Shown here: positions 27,700 to 30,577 of the stretch, piece after piece
How the letters are laid out: each line of letters begins with the position of its first letter
Numbering within the stretch: the stretch's first letter is position 1
Assembly (NCBI GenBank): GCA_964058805.1
Contig: CAXKVV010001720.1
Location: 1 to 30,577, forward strand
Source: Schoenoplectus triqueter
Lineage: Eukaryota > Streptophyta > Magnoliopsida > Poales > Cyperaceae
Direction: 5' to 3'
DNA length: 30,577 bases
Position numbers and translations under genes: made by a program
Notes under the pieces: model-generated
Seen by the model: the letters and a program-made list of their open reading frames with translations, nothing else
What the model was told of the DNA's origin: nothing
The model's database searches: none

Positions 27700-28880
27700 T
27701 TACATGTGATTTTCAGCATCAATCCAATCTTTATTACACACAAGTTTTTTAAAATGTTTTGAACCCAATTCGATACGCTTATCTGTTAGAATTTTGTTTG
27801 CCAAACTAAAATAAAATTCGGAAGGGACGGTTGACACGGGCACTGTAAATACGTCACGCGCCATCATCACCAATGTTAGATAGGCAGTTGCATTCCTCTT
27901 TCAGTACTCCAGGATATCAATTTGATCATTTTTCATACTTCCTAAATAATAACACAGTAATTCGTTATTATTCATTTGTTGATCTTTAAAATATTCATCA
28001 TCTTCAAACCTATTTAGCAATTCAGATGAACTATTACTTCTATTACGATTAAAAATGAACACAATATAAGTGAATAAATTATGAAATATGAAGAATGATG
28101 ATTAAAATTCATACTTAATGTTGTGACCTGTAGAAGAAGAATTATTAGTATTTCGTCGTGAGTTATAAATGTTGAACATCTCCTCTAATAAGCTATTTAC
28201 GCGTTTTTCTTCCTCATTAGTGCGTAGCTGTAGACATTCTTTTTTTAACGTATCTTTGATTAGTTCTACTACCTTCCGTGTTTATAACGCTTTCGACAAA
28301 ACGAGAGTCTGGTTGATCTTGTGGTTCCTCATTTTTGATCACATATTTATCAGCATGTTTTTTAAATGCACTTAGACGGTTTGGCTTAGAATATTTATAA
28401 AAAGCTTTATAATTTTTAATCTTGCACCTTCTGCTAAGCATGACACTGCTCGCATCCTTCGTTTGTTCATAAAAGCGCGATCAAGGTGCATCATAGGAGG
28501 GGTCAGCTATCTTCCTTTCTTTTCTGATGGTCCCGCTTCCATTGGTGATGAGGGTACACTTGAGGTTGGAGTTTCTACGGCAGAGGAGGGTGCGGTCGGA
28601 ACTTGCGATGGGGATTCTTCGGTTATATCATGGGAACTTGAGGCGTATTGAGGATGATGCGGTGCAGTAAATGTAGGGATTTGTTGAGATTGATAGTTAA
28701 GATTTTTCGGTATATAAGTTGATTGAGAGTGGAGTGGGAGGTTCGCATGTCGGGCATAATATGGAGTGTTAGCTTGTGAAAAATATTGTGAGGGGTTTGT
28801 ATTGTCAGCTATATCTTCACAAAAAAAATATATACACTCAACCGATGCATAAAATCATCCACGGGATTAGGAGTTGTCAT
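27700..28880 (-). pseudogene. Decayed hAT transposase: BED finger and dimerisation domain, no catalytic core
   Basis: The start at 28880 (MTTPNPVDDFMHRL) shifts frame in an A8 run (28821-28828). It continues as a Gln/Ser/Pro-rich N-terminus (28819-28507). A BED-type finger follows (about 28500-28340). Its conserved Trp codon is TGA at 28483-28481, and CKIKNYKAF ... RLSAFKKHADK retains one Cys and the His but has lost other ligands. After a frame change comes a charged helix (LIKDTLKKECLQLRTNEEEK), then a likely 75-bp intron (28114-28040, GTATGA...TAG) that keeps frame, then the hAT dimerisation domain. That domain contains DILEY-stop-KRN (stop 27903-27901, normally Trp), MARDVFTVPVSTVPSE and LVCNKDWID, ending at 27700. 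The ~400-residue RNase H-like core expected between finger and dimerisation domain is missing. Confidence 0.85.
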
Positions 28881-28944
28881 TTCATTAAAAAAATATAAAA
28901 TAAAGATTAAAATTTGATGAAAAAAGAATATAAAAAAAATAACT

Positions 28945-29216
28945 ACTTAAAAAATAAATTAAGATTCTAAATAAAATTCTAACAAAAAAAATCGAATTTC
29001 ATATAATTAATAAATTTTAAAAAAAAAATCAACATTCTAATAAATTTCTACTTCAAAAAATAAATTTAACATTCTAAACAAAGTTCGAGCAAAAAAATGA
29101 ATTTTAACATAATAAAAAAAATTCAACATTCTAAATAATTCTTTACTTAAAAATAAATTTAACATTCTAAAAAAATTCTAACAATAAAAAGAATTTAACA
29201 TTAAATCTTATATTCT
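28945..29216. repeat. Degenerate ~95-105 bp tandem repeat in the hAT leader intron
   Basis: 'CTTAAAAAATAAATT..ATTCTAA'-type units begin at about 28945, 29051 and 29146. The clearer pair 29029-29122 and 29123-29216 shares TCAACATTCTAA and AATAAATTTAACATTCTAA at a 93-94 bp offset. It is AT-rich and non-coding. Confidence 0.6.
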
Positions 29217-29661
29217 AAATCTAATAACATAAAACTAAAATGTAATATTCTAAGAAAAAAGGAATTTCTAAAAATAAAAATTAAATAGATTTTTATAAAT
29301 AAACTAATTTCTAAAATTTTAAAATAAAAAAAATTATGAATAAAATCTAACAATATAAACTAATTTCTATAAAGAAAAAATTATAACTAATTAGAATTAA
29401 AAACTAACCTTGAAGGAAAATATTATCGCGACGATGGAATTGAGAAATGACGAACACCGAATATTATCTTTCTACCTTCTTCAATTAGTTAATTTTTTCA
29501 ACGGACTAATAATAAAATAATAATTATAAACTATTTTTTATTATTTTGAATAAGAAAATTAAATTTTAGAATTTGAGATTAAATGAAAATTTTAGAATGC
29601 GATAGTTTGAGAAGAGAGAGAAAATGAATTTTTGATGTGTTTTTGAAATGATAATAGGGGT

Positions 29662-29672
29662 CGTATTTATAG
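29662..29672 (-). promoter_or_regulatory. TATA box of the hAT transposase gene
   Basis: On the minus strand CTATAAATACG lies about 400 bp inside the right end of the transposon and upstream of a CT-rich leader. It is followed by an excellent splice donor AAG|GTTAGT, with the exon ending at 29409. This gives a plausible promoter, non-coding first exon and leader intron before the start codon at 28880. The acceptor is not certain; AG candidates lie near 28945. Confidence 0.5.
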
Positions 29673-30083
29673 ATATTTTTCGGCAGAAAATTTTCGGATT
29701 TTTTGAAAAAAATTGATTTTTTAAATTTTATTTTTATTTTTTCTGCAAAGTTGAAAAAAAATTTTTTTTTTTAAATTTGGCAGTTGGGTATCTTTGGGGG
29801 GGGCTTGCAACTTTTATTTGAAATTTTGGCAGTTGGATGGGATGGGGGGCGGGGACGGTTTGGGTCTGGGGTGGGCTGGTCCGGGTTGGTGGGGACCCGG
29901 TCCGGGACGGGTGGGGGTGGGGGATGGTCCGGTCCGATCCACGGGTCTACACGGTCCGATTTTTGGTGAAAGGAGAACCAGTTCATCGTTAGACCGGACC
30001 AAGATAAGACATGAGTTTGACCACAGTCCGGTCCACGATCACGGATTGAACCGATCGGTCCATTTCAAAACTCTAGATAGGAG

Positions 30084-30503
30084 TAAAGCGTAGACATAAA
30101 ACAATAATTACAGCTTTGAGGTTTGTACTTTCTAGTTAATTTATCAAATGGCAGCTCCTGCCACTTTTTAAAAAAAAAACAAATAGAGCGAGGAGAAAGT
30201 AAAAGTAGCAGAATAGTTATCAGCATATCAGAATCAACTGTCATATTTCTCCATGGCAACTTATTTTCATTAAATCAAAACGGCCTATTTTAATTACAAT
30301 GATTTGAATTTTAACAATTGAGAAGATTTTTTTTTAATATTTTATTTATGAGTCCTGTCATAAACAAATATGACAACGGATGTGAATTCAGTTCTCAGCC
30401 GCACCTAAAATAATACGGTGATCGGAAGTACTATTATATTATTATTTTTATATTCTTCTTCTAATTTTTCTCAATTGATATGAATCGTTCCCAAATCTAT
30501 ACT
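30084..30503. other. Stretch without gene
   Basis: AT-rich host-like DNA after the hAT target duplication. A 64-codon minus ORF (30065-30259) overlaps the transposon end and is not credible. No other feature was found. Confidence 0.45.
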
Positions 30504-30577
30504 TCTATACTATTATATAAAGCATCTAAAAATTGGAGGGTCCATTTTTTGTCATTGTAAATTTTTATTATACCCAT
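30504..30577 (+). mobile_element. Possible Helitron 5' end, cut by the window edge
   Basis: TCTATACTATTATATAAAGC resembles 5' termini of plant Helitrons, which start with TC and commonly TCTATACTA. The preceding base is T, whereas Helitrons usually insert between A and T, which argues against it. The 3' hairpin and CTRR end would lie outside the window. Confidence 0.28.

Larger units (their letters stand above)
26904..30075 (-). mobile_element. hAT transposon, ~3.2 kb, internally deleted
   Basis: The left end is TAGTATTTTGCAAACGG. The right end, reverse-complemented, is TAGAGTTTTGAAATGG. The flanks GGTAGGAG (26896-26903) and GATAGGAG (30076-30083) are an 8-bp target duplication with one mismatch. 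Both subterminal zones (26920-27095 and 29830-30065) are GC-rich and packed with GGTCC, CGGTCC and GGTCCGG words, in contrast to the AT-rich interior. A decayed hAT transposase lies inside on the minus strand. Loss of the catalytic core and many lesions make the element non-autonomous. Strand follows the transposase. Confidence 0.85.

Noticed and set aside
29771..30093. Overlapping Gly/Pro-rich ORFs on both strands
   Set aside because: They arise from the GC-rich GGTCC/GGGTGG subterminal array of the hAT element.
1..30577. tRNA or rRNA genes
   Set aside because: I looked for cloverleaf-like A and B box pairs and rRNA words and found none convincing, including in the mitochondrial-like blocks.

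Overview
This is an AT-rich plant nuclear intergenic window with no intact protein-coding gene that I can support. Most listed ORFs are short shadows of microsatellites and transposable elements. The plant assignment rests on hAT, Mutator-like, LINE and LTR relics, plus an apparent insertion of plant mitochondrial DNA. The cluster of foldback elements joined by (TA)n(GA)n tracts looks monocot-like to me, and pineapple-like in particular. That is an impression from memory, not a demonstrated identification.

Layout. 1-1550: two patches of higher-GC sequence resembling plant mitochondrial intergenic DNA, separated by AT-rich DNA. 1593-2562: a ~970 bp imperfect palindrome whose core recurs near 6.4 kb and 22.5 kb. 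2562-5000: an LTR-like edge, a 57-bp tandem repeat and AT-rich filler. 5000-5860: a GC-rich, coding-like island that I do not recognise. 7722-8106: a hAT-type non-autonomous element with an 8-bp target duplication. 9063-10167: a candidate solo LTR with palindromic MYB-like sites and a minisatellite. 10200-15240: a 5-kb pile of foldback MITEs (at least six of one family plus related families), with another hAT element nested inside one of them. 15943-16507: a hAT-type element. 16836-18357: a Mutator-like element with 9-bp duplications. 18385-18793: more foldback and hAT debris. 18800-20250: retrotransposon-like non-coding sequence. 20251-21400: exon-like scraps. 21407-22590: a hAT element, a striking GC-palindrome MULE-MITE and the AT foldback family. 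24229-25684: more hAT copies, one of which splits an ORF. 26080-26800: a LINE ORF2 3' relic.

The largest coherent system is at 26904-30075. It is a ~3.2 kb hAT transposon bounded by an 8-bp target duplication (one mismatch), with imperfect terminal inverted repeats and GGTCC-rich subterminal repeats at both ends. Inside, on the minus strand, lie a TATA box, a leader with a splice donor and a decayed transposase. The transposase keeps its low-complexity N-terminus, BED-finger-like region and hAT dimerisation domain but has lost the catalytic core.

The elements do not form a pathway. What ties the window together is repeated transposition and nesting: hAT elements as 8-bp-TSD insertions, MULE-type as 9-bp-TSD insertions, and foldback MITEs targeting TA microsatellites, often each other's. 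All family assignments come from motifs read by eye; no database search was possible.
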